Made by a program: the position numbers and the translations under genes. The notes beneath the pieces were generated by a model. It saw nothing but the letters and a program-made list of their open reading frames with translations, had not been told where the DNA came from and searched no databases. From NCBI GenBank assembly GCA_947561585.1, contig CANNZV010003183.1:1-64000 (forward strand): a stretch of DNA of 64,000 bases. Reading direction: 5' to 3'. The first letter of the stretch is position 1, and each line of letters opens with the position of its first letter. The DNA comes from Caprella mutica (lineage: Eukaryota > Arthropoda > Malacostraca > Amphipoda > Caprellidae). Positions 36,722 through 46,238 of the stretch are shown one piece after another.

Positions 36722-38263
36722 CCACGCCCTGCCTACTCTAACCATGCCCTGGGCTCTGTAAATTTAAATGACGTCGACCCTGATCTTAATTTATTTGATC
36801 ACGTTCGCCCGGAGGAAAATACCCAATCCCAATATTATACTGTTAATGAATATAATGATTCTACACCAGAGGAAGCATTTACTGTGATCAATTACAATAT
36901 AAGAAGCTTTAACAAAAACTTTGACACTTTTGAAGCAATGTTGTCTTCTCTACATTCGTATCCTGATATTTTAGTACTCACTGAGACATGGCTTTCTACT
37001 GCAGTGAATGTAGATGGGTACGAGTCATTCCACACTTTTCGAAGTGAGAGGCGGGGTGGGGGAGTGTCAGTATTTTGTAGCGAGTCTATAAGGGTTAAGA
37101 GGGTGAGTGAATTATGCATAAGCTCAGATGTTATGGAGTCGTGTACAGTTGAGATATATGTCGGGGGCATCAAATACATTATTCTGGCTGTGTATAGACC
37201 TCATTCGGGAACTATCCCTGAATTTATTGCACAGTTGAGTGATGTGGTGAATGGTTTGTCCTCGAATATGAATATTTGTATCTTGGGGGATTTTAATATT
37301 AATTTGCTCGATCTCTATAGCGCGAATATTACTGAGTTTTCCACTGTGATGCATTCGTTTCATCTTTTACCTATTATAACAGAGCCCACTCGCTTTCCTC
37401 CAGCATTGTTAAATCAACTTCATTCCCTATTAGATCATATATGGATTACTGCAAGCTCCGCAGAGATGGTGAAGTCAGGTATCATTTTGTATGACGGAAC
37501 TGATCATTGTCCAACTTTCATTTCGTTCCTTGCGAATGGTGGAGTGTGCTCTGATGATAAAATAAAAATATGTTTTCGTTTAGTCAATGATGGTAATAAG
37601 GAGAACTTTTCTAGGCGGGTGGAGCGAGAAGATTGGGATTCTTTGTTTTTATCTGATGACGTGGATGTTGTTTGTGTAAATTACTTGAAGCGTTTAAATG
37701 AACTGTATTGTTCTTGTTTCCCCTTAAAAATCAAATATATTGGAAGAAAGCGTTTCTCAAAACCATGGCTCACACCTTCTATTCTGGATAAAATTAAGGA
37801 AAAGTCTATTGCGTTTAAACGGTTCAAATTGGGACTTATCAGTGAGTCAGAAAATAAAATTATTAGGAATAGAGTGAACGTATTAGTTAAAAAAGCAAAG
37901 AAGGAGCACTACCGTAATGTTTTTGATGGATGCAGTAGTGATGTTGGAAGGACTTGGAAGGCGATTACAAAGATTATCTCTTATAGCAAAAAAAAATGTG
38001 CAGTTGAGAGTATTATTTATGATGGAGTTGAAATCACACAATCTGATGACATCTCTCGATTATTTAACTCATATTTTTCTAGTATATCTGCAAATATTGA
38101 TAGATCTATTCCAGTTATTAACGAATCTCCTCTTCATTATGTCAATTATAACATACAATCTTCCATCTTCCTAAGTCCTGTGACTCGTGGCGAATGTGAA
38201 TTGATCATAAAGTCTTTAAAAAATAAAAAAAATAATATTGAACAATTTCTACTAGCGTTTTGA
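36722..38263 (+). CDS. LINE ORF2, endonuclease half (ends at a frameshift)
   Basis: Open from just after a stop at 36719; no ATG starts the conserved part, so the true start is unknown (a GTG at 36884 is only a formal start). Counting from that GTG, motifs follow the AP-endonuclease order: NYNIRS (3-8), LTETW with catalytic Glu (32-36), RRGGGVSVF (56-64), VYRPHS (103-108), GDFNIN (135-140), LLDHIW (182-187) and TDHCP (206-210) with the final Asp-His pair. All key residues are present. This domain nicks target DNA to prime reverse transcription. Downstream, a linker leads towards the polymerase. The frame ends by a -1 shift near 38240, right after an A-rich run; reading moves on into ISTSVLKSVSG in the next open frame, so ORF2 was continuous and one base has probably been lost. 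Confidence 0.85.
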   Translation, partial: PRPAYSNHALGSVNLNDVDPDLNLFDHVRPEENTQSQYYTVNEYNDSTPEEAFTVINYNIRSFNKNFDTFEAMLSSLHSYPDILVLTETWLSTAVNVDGYESFHTFRSERRGGGVSVFCSESIRVKRVSELCISSDVMESCTVEIYVGGIKYIILAVYRPHSGTIPEFIAQLSDVVNGLSSNMNICILGDFNINLLDLYSANITEFSTVMHSFHLLPIITEPTRFPPALLNQLHSLLDHIWITASSAEMVKSGIILYDGTDHCPTFISFLANGGVCSDDKIKICFRLVNDGNKENFSRRVEREDWDSLFLSDDVDVVCVNYLKRLNELYCSCFPLKIKYIGRKRFSKPWLTPSILDKIKEKSIAFKRFKLGLISESENKIIRNRVNVLVKKAKKEHYRNVFDGCSSDVGRTWKAITKIISYSKKKCAVESIIYDGVEITQSDDISRLFNSYFSSISANIDRSIPVINESPLHYVNYNIQSSIFLSPVTRGECELIIKSLKNKKNNIEQFLLAF

Positions 38264-39684
38264 AGTCAGTTAGTGGGATGGTTGGTGCTCATTTTTCGAA
38301 AATTATTAACATGTCATTGAAGAATGGCGTGTTTCCCGATATATTTAAATCTGCTGTTGTAGTTCCTATTCACAAGAAGGGTGAAGTGACTGATGTCGGG
38401 AACTATCGCCCAATTTCTCTGTTACCTCTATTTAGCAAAATAATTGAAAAGTGTGTAGCAGTGAGACTGATGGATTTCTTTGTTAAATTCAACATTATAA
38501 CTCCTGATCAATACGGCTTTAGGAAGGGTTTATCAACAGTAGATGCGTTGTTGAATTATACCGATTATTTGTATGACTGCTTAGATAACAAAAAGCATGC
38601 TGTAAGCGTTTTCATAGACTTCAGCAAGGCTTTTGATACAGTTAACCATAATATTTTACTTGATAAATTGAATCTATATGGTGTACGCGGTTTGGCCCAC
38701 AAATGGTTTGCTTCGTATTTGTCGGGACGTAGGCAGCGTGTCAAAATTGGGTCATCCTTTTCTGAGGAGTTGCGTGTTTCGAGTGGTGTTCCTCAAGGAA
38801 GCGTACTAGGACCTTTATTATACCTTATTTACGTAAATGAACTCCCAAGTGTTTTTCCTGATTTAAAAACTACCCTCTTTGCTGATGATACTACGCTAAC
38901 CGCAACCCACGAAGATTATATTAGTCTTACAAATTCCCTAAATGTACATCTTGAAAAATTGTCTTCGTGGACTTTTGCGAATAGGGTATCCTTAAATGCC
39001 GCAAAAACTAATTTGCTCCTATTTTCAAATGTCCTCTCATCAAATCTTGTTCAATCTAACATCTTTATTAATGAAGCAAGGATTGACTTTTGTTGCAGTA
39101 CAAGGTTTCTGGGGGTGGATCTGGATAGCAGGCTGAAGTTCAATATTCATTTGAATTCTCTTTCGAGTAAGTTATCTAAAGTTGTTGGTATCTTATATAG
39201 GTTGAGTCAGTTTATGCCGCAAAAGTCCTTAATCTCAGTATATTACAGTTTATTCTACCCATATATATTGTACTGTAACTTAGTGTGGGGTGAAACGTAT
39301 GATAGTCATCTCAATACTATAGGAATGTTACAGAAGAAAGTAATTAGAATTATAACGGGAAGTGAGTTTTTAGCGCACACCAATCCCCTTTTTGTTCGTA
39401 CTAATATACTGAAGGTGCGTGATGTTCATAAATTTCTGCTTGGCGTCTACATGTATAAAAACTTATCCTCATTTAGGCTCCCTGATTATCATTATAGAAC
39501 TAGGCAGGCTAATGATCCAGTTGTTCATTATCCCAGACTCACACTGTCAAGACATAGTATTAGTTTTAGTGGTCCGAAATTTTGGAATGCATTGCCACCT
39601 CAAATAAAGAACTCTCCTTCAGTTGCAATATTTAAACGGTCATTGAAGAGTTATCTGATTGACCAATATGTTGAAACATCATAG
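38244..39684 (+). CDS. LINE ORF2, reverse transcriptase half
   Basis: Continues the preceding frame after a 1-base shift, with the first methionine codon at 38260. Counting from there: VVPIHKKG (34-41), NYRPISLLP (48-56), QYGFRKGLST (84-93), FIDFSKAFDTVNH with the first catalytic Asp (118-130), SSGVPQGSVLGPLLYLIYVN (174-193) and FADDT with the catalytic Asp pair (207-211). A thumb/tail follows, with SISFSGPKFWNALPPQIKNS near the end. 474 codons without internal stops, so this half looks recently functional. The enzyme copies the element's RNA at a nicked target. It lies downstream of the endonuclease part as one ancestral polypeptide. No RNase H domain was recognised. Confidence 0.92.
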
Positions 39685-39817
39685 CCTCGAAAATATGTAT
39701 TTTTTGATATGTTTTTGCGATTACTGGAATGTATTTTTTTGTAGTTTATCATATAGGCGAACATTTTAATTATAAAACTGTATGTACATATTAACACTCA
39801 TCCTTGTGTTCCATCTA

Positions 39818-40190
39818 TCCTTTATCCATTTAACAGTTATCTATAATAGCCTTATTTTTCAATTTTCATTTGCTCTTTATCCATTTAACATTTATCTATA
39901 ATAGCCTTATTTTTTAATTTTCATTTACTCTTTATCCATTTAACATGCATCTACAATAGCCTTATTTTCTAATTTTCATTTACTCTTTATCCATTTAACA
40001 TGCATCTATAATAGCCTTATTTTTTAATTTTCATTTACTCTTTATCCATTTAACATGCATCTTTAATAGCCTTATTTTTTTAATTTTCATTTACTCTTTA
40101 TCCATTTAACATGCATCTTTAATAGCCTTATTTTTTTTAATTTTCATTTACTCTTTATCCATTTAACATTTAATTATCCTAGCTTTATTT
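39818..40190. repeat. 55-56-bp minisatellite in the LINE 3' region
   Basis: Seven copies of a unit containing ACTCTTTATCCATTTAACAT, ATCTATAATAGCCTTATTTT and AATTTTCATTT, with T-run length variation in later copies. It lies between the ORF2 stop and the terminal hairpin. Confidence 0.92.
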
Positions 40191-40229
40191 TTCATATTAC
40201 CAATATTATCTAAACTTGCCCGAAAAGGT

Positions 40230-40244
40230 CCTGCAATATGCAGG
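40230..40244 (+). other. Probable LINE 3' hairpin
   Basis: CCTGCA-ATA-TGCAGG is a perfect 6-bp stem with a 3-base loop, followed by AATTTATAAAAGGGCTTGAA. A 3'-terminal stem-loop plus a short A-rich tail is the usual recognition site of many LINE reverse transcriptases; the role here is inferred. Confidence 0.5.
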
Positions 40245-40270
40245 AATTTATAAAAGGGCTTGAATAAGTA

Positions 40271-41385
40271 TACACGTAATACCTACTTTTAATTCTTTTA
40301 ATGTATATTATGTTTCTTTGACTCCTCAATTAATTTGTTTCATTGTTTCATTGTTTCTTAGGCCTCGACTTAGCATATCATATTCTTATCATTTCTTAAC
40401 TTTTTAACTAATGAAATGTTGTTCGGTTACCACTAAAACGCTTTTTTTCCTTAAATCAGTTTTTATTAAATGTAATACCTTCTGTAAATGAAATCCAGTA
40501 TTATGCAGTGGAATCTTCCGTTGTGGAATTTTCCGTCGGTGGAATATTCCGTGGTGGAACTTTATCAACAATCGATCTATTCAAAGTAATAAATAAATTA
40601 TTAATACACTAAAAAACTATAGCTAATAACTCAGACTTACATTTTTATAATCTTAATCTTTATGATAATCTTTTATAATCCTTTTAATCGTGCACAACTG
40701 TTCAATAGGAAATGCCATTTAAATTTATGATTGTGTTATTCTTGCTAAGAGCTCGAATATAATTATGAACGAATAGTTTTTGATGTAAGCCGCTAATATA
40801 ATTTGTAACTCAAAACATAACTTTATAACTTGTAACTCAGAAAATAACTTTAAAAATTTGTAAATCATTTATATAACTTCATGAACTTTTTAACTCATTT
40901 ATATAACTTAGAAATATAAGTTTGTAAAAATTGCCTGGAATAGCAATTCTCGCGGACTTAACTGATTTAAAAGGAATTCTGTAATTACTTAAGTAAGCAT
41001 TTAAATTATTCTAATTTAAATACTTAATTAATAGTTAGGAAACTTGTAACATTTCTGACCATGTGTTGAGTTAACCCATCTTCCTTTACTTTAAAAGACT
41101 TGTGTTAAAGTCTTAGAACTGTACCCTCCAATGTACTTAAAATACATTTAATTCTAAAACCAACCATGGGTGTTTTTACTGTTCCTTTCCTGTTAAATAC
41201 CTTTCAAACCAACCTTTACCATTTGGAATCAGTTTCATATAGCTTAAATAAGAAAAATGATAGAACCTGGAGACTTAAGTTGCTCTTGGCGAAAAGTCTT
41301 AATTATTCATCTCGTCTATAGTAGAACATAGGAGTAGAAATAACTTATAGACCCCTAATTAAGGAGCAAAACTTAACAAACTTTC
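40271..41385. repeat. AT-rich interior of the element with a second TTCC-module cluster
   Basis: Mostly AT-rich with no gene. At 40508-40562 a short cluster of TGGAATCTTCCG/TGGAATTTTCCG modules resembles the element's right arm and may be the end of a nested or internally duplicated copy. Confidence 0.5.
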
Positions 41386-41452
41386 CAGCGGTGGACCTTT
41401 CTTAGTGGAACTTTCCATGGTGGAATTTTCCGCGGGGGAATTTACCTAGAAC
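41386..41452. repeat. Right arm of the 35301-41452 element
   Basis: Three to four modules of GGTGGAA(T/C)TTTCC ending GGGGGAATTTACCTAGAAC; inverted relative to the left arm and about half its length. Confidence 0.8.
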
Positions 41453-42107
41453 CAACCATTTAGTATCAAAGTAGAAGTAATGACTTTGCATGCTTCCAAA
41501 CTGTCTCTATTAGCTCTGAGGTACTTTGTGCCACTGGAACATTGCTCTCTCTGTGTCCTTCTATTGCATTTTAACTTGACGATCTTCCAAATATATTTTT
41601 CCAATATTGTATGTTTATAGATCTATTGATTCGTTCAATGCCGTAAATCAAGCTCAGATCGAAGGGTTGGTTGTTTCAAAATCTACCCTAAAATATTGAC
41701 GGTGATTTATATAGATATTATAGCCTCAATTAATATGTAAGAGTCACTAATTCGGGTATGTAATTGTTATTGTGATACAAATGGATTATTTTAAAAGAAA
41801 AAATTGTATCGCCAATGTTGAAGATGATTCTTCTCATGTCATTGTAGATTATCATTTCAGGAAACTAGTTCATTCAATATTTGATTATTATATATTGTTC
41901 AAATATAACTTATTAATCATACTTCTTCTAACAGCACTAGTGCTTAATTAAATTTATCTTAGTGGCAAATCATATGGATGATTTACTAACTGGAAATTTG
42001 ATATATAAACATGTGTTCGATTGGAAATTTAATATACTGATGGATTTCAAAAATTGCCAAAGTTTTACACAAATTTATTATACGTACTATTGCAGTATGA
42101 TATAATT

Positions 42108-42392
42108 GGGATCCGGAAAATTGATCGAAAGCAATTGACCGAAAACAATTTATCGAAAGCAATTGATGGAATGGAAAATTGATCGAATGGAAAATTGGTC
42201 GAATGGAAAATTGATCGAATGGAAAATTGGTCGAATGGAAAATTGATCGAAAGGAAAATTGATCGAAAGGAAAATTGGTCGAAAGGAAAATTGGTCGAAT
42301 GGAAAATTGATCTAAAGGAAAATTGATCGCACAACAATTGATCGAATGGAGAATTGACCGAAACAAAATTGATCGAAAATGATTGATAGCAT
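42108..42392. repeat. Left arm: 16-bp array GGAAAATTGATCGAAT
   Basis: About 16 copies of GGAAAATTG(A/G)TCGAA(T/A), preceded by the outer GAAAGCAATTGACCG block and followed by GCACAACAATTGATCG. Reverse-strand frames (FRSIFHSTNFPFDQ) arise because three units equal 48 bp. Confidence 0.92.
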
Positions 42393-42539
42393 CTATTTAC
42401 ACTAATTGACAATGCTGACTAAAACCATGGATTACCAGAGAAACTTACTTGCAATATATTACAGCTAGTAGATCTTGTTACCATGATTTATATATAATAA
42501 TAATAATTTATACAATAATAATAATAATAATACTCAAAT

Positions 42540-42690
42540 ATTGTGTTATTCCCGCACAGCCGTTGCTATTGGCTGCTAGACACTAGTATTTGCGATTATT
42601 CCCGCATGGAGAAATTATTCCCGCAAATTATACACGCGCGGGAACAATTCTTAATTATTCCCGCTAGCGCCTAAATGTTTCCCGCCTGTT
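42540..42690. repeat. Cluster of ATTATTCCCGC words
   Basis: Five copies of ATT(A/C)TTCCCGC(A/T) within 150 bp, plus an inverted one (GCGCGGGAACAATT). Similar words occur inverted near the other end of the same element (AATGCGCGGGAATAACACAT, 53912-53931) and at 61186-61203. Possibly subterminal signals; function unknown. Confidence 0.55.
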
Positions 42691-43386
42691 GCCACCTCGA
42701 CAGAGGGAATTATGAAGAAAACTCGTTTAATTTTTTAGAATTCATAGGTAAATGATATAATTTTTTGTTAACTGTTTACTAATCTTATTACAATTATTAA
42801 CAATTTCATAATAGTTTAAATGAAATATATTTGATACAATAATCATTTAATAACCGTCTGTTTTAGTTGAGAGAATATTTCATAAAGGTATAGTGTTCTT
42901 TTATAATTGCATAAGTTTATTGTGGAAAATTTCTTATATATATATATATAATGCAACTTTATAATAGAACCGAACATATTAGTAATATTGTTACACATCT
43001 CTTAATTACTCCATTGAAATTGCGTTGTTTTAGATGAATAGAACCTAGTTTTACTTCAAGAAATTGATTGTGGGTATCATATGGCATTCATTCAAACGGA
43101 ATTATACCATATAATGATATACGTACAAAACATATTAGACCACTAGAGTTTTATAAATGCTCTAAAAATTATCAAAGAGCGTTTATTATTGCCCAATGAA
43201 GTATTGTATATACTTTGTGAAGGATGGTAATTAATTTTGTTGTTCTATCTAAGTAGATATTGAATACTTCGATGGTCAGCAATGTATATAGTCCAATAAT
43301 AAATCATTTTATATTTCTAACTTCTGATAGCTATGTTTGAAGTGCTAGTTCTCCTTTTTCCAGCATTCCCATAGTATAGTGATGAG

Positions 43387-43565
43387 CAGGGCTGGGACAA
43401 TATGACCTAAAAACAATAGATCCCAAAAATATTATAGACGGAGAATATTAAAGCGTATTGAATGGTTCTACACCAGCGGTATATAGTATTCGATACCATT
43501 TCATTTAGTTTCGTCTATGATATTCTCGGGATCTATAGTTTTTAGGTCATATTGTCCCAGCCCTG
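43387..43565. mobile_element. hAT-like MITE with perfect 8-bp duplication
   Basis: Starts CAGGGCTGGGACAATATGAC and ends with its inverse; arms of about 75 bp make the whole 179-bp element a near hairpin. Flanked by GTGATGAG at 43379-43386 and 43566-43573, identical 8-mers as expected for hAT insertion. CAGGG ends also fit hAT-type termini. No coding capacity. Confidence 0.88.
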
Positions 43566-43573
43566 GTGATGAG

Positions 43574-44350
43574 TGTCTGCAAGGTAAAGACTAAGAAACT
43601 TTTCATCATTTTTGAATTAACTCGCACAGTTACAACAATCATCTGTGATTTCAAAATGGTTTCTCTGCATAAAATATATTAGATTAGTCTGATAATTTTT
43701 TAAGCAGCTGTTTTTATTCTCATAACCATCCTTTCTTTACATCTCCATTCTCAGGTGTATTAAGGACCTAAGTGATTAAAAATTAATATCATGTTATAAC
43801 TCTAATAACTCATACACATTAAACATTGTGCAAATATAAGCTATAGCTATAATGAATTTTATTTGCATATGGTCATAAACCTATTGATGAATCATGAAAT
43901 ATCTACAAATCTATATATCCAAGTTAAAAAATAAAGTTTTTCTTAAAATGGTCAAATTTTCTGTTTACGGGGACTAGTAGAATTACTATTTTTATTAATT
44001 GACTCAAAATATATTTAGGCTCTTATTCCAGTGTTTTAAGAAATTTATTTGGGTGGAAAGAAAAATTCATAAATTTTCATATATGATATTTTTTTTTTTT
44101 TTATGAAAATGAAGCTACCTATAACTACGTAGAATCAACAATGAAGACTTATCCTCTTGAATAGAACGAACAAAGAAATTATATTTATTATTAAGCATGG
44201 GGTTCAAGAGATATCCCAAAGAGACATGAAGAAAAGAAGACCTCGTAGAAGAGGGGACCGTGAAAGTAGTCTTCATGCACCAAGTTGACTACTCGGCCAT
44301 CCCTGTGACCATGTCGACACAACGCAAGGATGGCACGAATAGACACAAAT
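43574..44350. other. AT-rich interior, no gene seen
   Basis: No gene or array recognised before the 36-bp array; T-run at about 44090-44101. Confidence 0.5.
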
Positions 44351-44354
44351 GGAT

Positions 44355-45140
44355 AAGAGACCTACACAACCAATCTGCTTACCCAAGAATAAAGAACCTA
44401 TGCATTCAGTCTGCTTACCCATGGATAAAAGAACTACACAGTCAGTCTGCTTACCCATGGATAAAAGAACTACACAGTCAGTCTGCTTACCCATGGATAA
44501 AAGAACTACACAGTCAGTCTGCTTACCCATGGATAAGAGAACTACACAGTCAGTCTGCTTACCCATGGATAAGAGAACTACACAGTCAGTCTGCTTACCC
44601 ATGGATAAAAGAACTACACAGTCAGTCTGCTTACCCATGGATAAAAGAACTACACAGTCAGTCTGCTTACCCATGGATAAAAGAACTACACAGTCAGTCT
44701 GCTTACCCATGGATAAGAGAACTACACAGTCAGTCTGCTTACCCATGGATAAAAGAACTACACAGTCAGTCTGCTTACCCATGGATAAAAGAACTACACA
44801 GTCAGTCTGCTTACCCATGGATAAGAGAACTACACAGTCAGTCTGCTTACCCATGGATAAGAGACCTACACAGTCAGTCTGCTTACCCATGGATAAGAGA
44901 CCTACACAGTCAGTCTGCTTACCCATGGATAAGAGACCTACACAGTCAGTCTGCTTACCCATGGATAAGAGACCTACACAGTCAGTCTGCTTACCCATGG
45001 ATAAGAGACCTACACAGTCAGTCTGCTTACCCATGGATAAGAGACCTACACAGTCAGTCTGCTTACCCATGGATAAGAGACCTACACAGTCAGTCTGCTT
45101 ACCCATGGATAAGAGACCTACACAGTCAGTCTTTCTTCCA
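44355..45140. repeat. 36-bp minisatellite with directional variants
   Basis: About 22 copies of a 36-bp unit containing CAGTCTGCTTACCCATGGAT and A(A/G)AGA(A/C)CTACACA. The proximal copies carry AAAAGAAC, the middle mixes AAAAGAAC with AAGAGAAC, and the last eight or so all carry AAGAGACC, so variants are spatially sorted. Since 36 is a multiple of 3, three frames stay open over 800 bp; these frames (ELHSQSAYPWIK type) are not supported as proteins. Confidence 0.95.
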
Positions 45141-45357
45141 AGAGGAAAGAAGTGAAAAAAATAAATAACAGAGCAGAAAAAAGAGCCAAACTGTACAAAC
45201 AACAAAAACATAATGAGAAGAAGGCCTACCTAGAGGTAGCCTCTTGAAAATAACTATCTAAACTCATAGTCTGATAATTGTACTCTCTCATCTGACCTAC
45301 AGCTCATTCTCAACATCAGTCTTCTCCCCTTATTCATACATCTCCAATTAGCAGTCT

Positions 45358-46238
45358 CCTCTTGCTCCACTTCATTAGTCTTCTTCTCCTCCACTTCATT
45401 AGTCTTCTCCTGTTCCACTTCATTAGTCTTCTCCTGTTCCACTTCATTAGTCTTCTCCTGTTCCACTTCATTAGTCTTCTCCTGTTCCACTTCATTAGTC
45501 TTCTCCTGTTCCACTTCATTAGTCTTCTCCTGTTCCACTTCATTAGTCTTCTCCTGTTCCACTTCATTAGTCTTCTCCTGTTCCACTTCATTAGTCTTCT
45601 CCTGTTCCACTTCATTAGTCTTCTCCTGTTCCACTTCATTAGTCTTCTCCTGTTCCACTTCATTAGTCTTCTCCTGTTCCACTTCATTAGTCTTCTCCTG
45701 TTCCACTTCATTAGTCTTCTCCTGTTCCACTTCATTAGTCTTCTCCTGTTCCACTTCATTAGTCTTCTCCTGTTCCACTTCATTAGTCTTCTCCTGTTCC
45801 ACTTCATTAGTCTTCTCCTGTTCCACTTCATTAGTCTTCTCCTGTTCCACTTCATTAGTCTTCTCCTGTTCCACTTCATTAGTCTTCTCCTGTTCCACTT
45901 CATTAGTCTTCTCCTGTTCCACTTCATTAGTCTTCTCCTGTTCCACTTCATTAGTCTTCTCCTGTTCCACTTCATTAGTCTTCTCCTGTTCCACTTCATT
46001 AGTCTTCTCCTGTTCCACTTCATTAGTCTTCTCCTGTTCCACTTCATTAGTCTTCTCCTGTTCCACTTCATTAGTCTTCTCCTGTTCCACTTCATTAGTC
46101 TTCTCTTGTTCCACTTCATTAGTCTTCTCCTGTTCCACTTCATTAGTCTTCTCCTGTTCCACTTCATTAGTCTTCTCCTGTTCCACTTCATTAGTCTTCT
46201 CCTGTTCCACTTCATTAGTCTTCTCCTGTTCCACTTCA
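45358..46238. repeat. 24-bp minisatellite, CTTCATTAGTCTTCTCCTGT type
   Basis: About 36 almost identical copies of a 24-bp unit (CTTCATTAGTCTTCTCCTGT plus TCCA). Gives long open frames on both strands (NEVEQEKT and FHFISLLL types) that look protein-like but are repeat by-products. It abuts, in phase, the 19-bp array derived from it. Confidence 0.96.

Larger units (their letters stand above)
36481..40270 (+). mobile_element. APE-type non-LTR retrotransposon (LINE), nearly intact ORF2
   Basis: Order: unassigned 5' segment, apurinic-like endonuclease, reverse transcriptase, C-terminal tail, 3' region with a 55-56-bp minisatellite and a terminal hairpin. Sequence style (FIDFSKAFDTVNH, FADDT, final R-x-S-F-x-P-K-x-W-N-x-L-P tail) places it in the broad Jockey/CR1/L2/Rex1 assemblage; finer placement needs a tree. 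No ORF1 with zinc knuckles was recognised, so the copy is 5'-truncated or ORF1 is in the unassigned 5' part. The exact 3' limit and target duplication are not clear. Confidence 0.88.
35301..41452. mobile_element. Foldback-like element with 9-bp duplication, hosting a LINE
   Basis: Flanked by CAACCATTT at 35292-35300 and 41453-41461, a perfect 9-bp match. Its ends are inverted arms of TTCCACCG-type modules: left CGTGGCCGGTAAATTCCACC, right (reverse complement) GTTCTAGGTAAATTCCCCCG. Copy B of the surrounding duplication has a single CAGCCATTC-type sequence at about 63433-63442 and no insert, a natural empty site. 6152 bp including an internal LINE and two minisatellites; no transposase seen. 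Modular arms and 9-bp duplication resemble Foldback-type elements; the alternative is a MULE-like non-autonomous element. Confidence 0.82.
30365..42098 (+). repeat. Segmental duplication, copy A (partner 57734-64000)
   Basis: Collinear direct matches to copy B run from the shared start CCAATAAATTTCTCCTGTGA (30366 and 57735) to the shared sequence TTACTAACTGGAAATTTGAT (A near 42000; B at the window end). Anchors: 30365-30660/57734-58235; 32820-33660/58440-59290; 33780-34530/61360-62170; 34830-35290/62890-63430; 41456-42000/63440-64000. Differences are discrete: a 56-bp array and a 6.15-kb element in A, a 0.2-kb insert, a 1.9-kb element and a longer 22-bp array in B. No gene was recognised in the shared sequence. 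Confidence 0.88.

Noticed and set aside
36884..36886. GTG as the start of the LINE ORF2
   Set aside because: The frame is open and conserved-looking upstream to 36722, so the GTG is unlikely to be the real initiation codon.
44355..45140. CRISPR-like array of 36-bp repeats
   Set aside because: Units are head to tail with no unique spacers, and the context is eukaryotic.
44260..45211. Long open frames on both strands with 12-residue repeats (QSAYPWIKELHS type)
   Set aside because: 36-bp units are a multiple of 3, so several frames are open at once, including the reverse strand; variants do not respect one frame.
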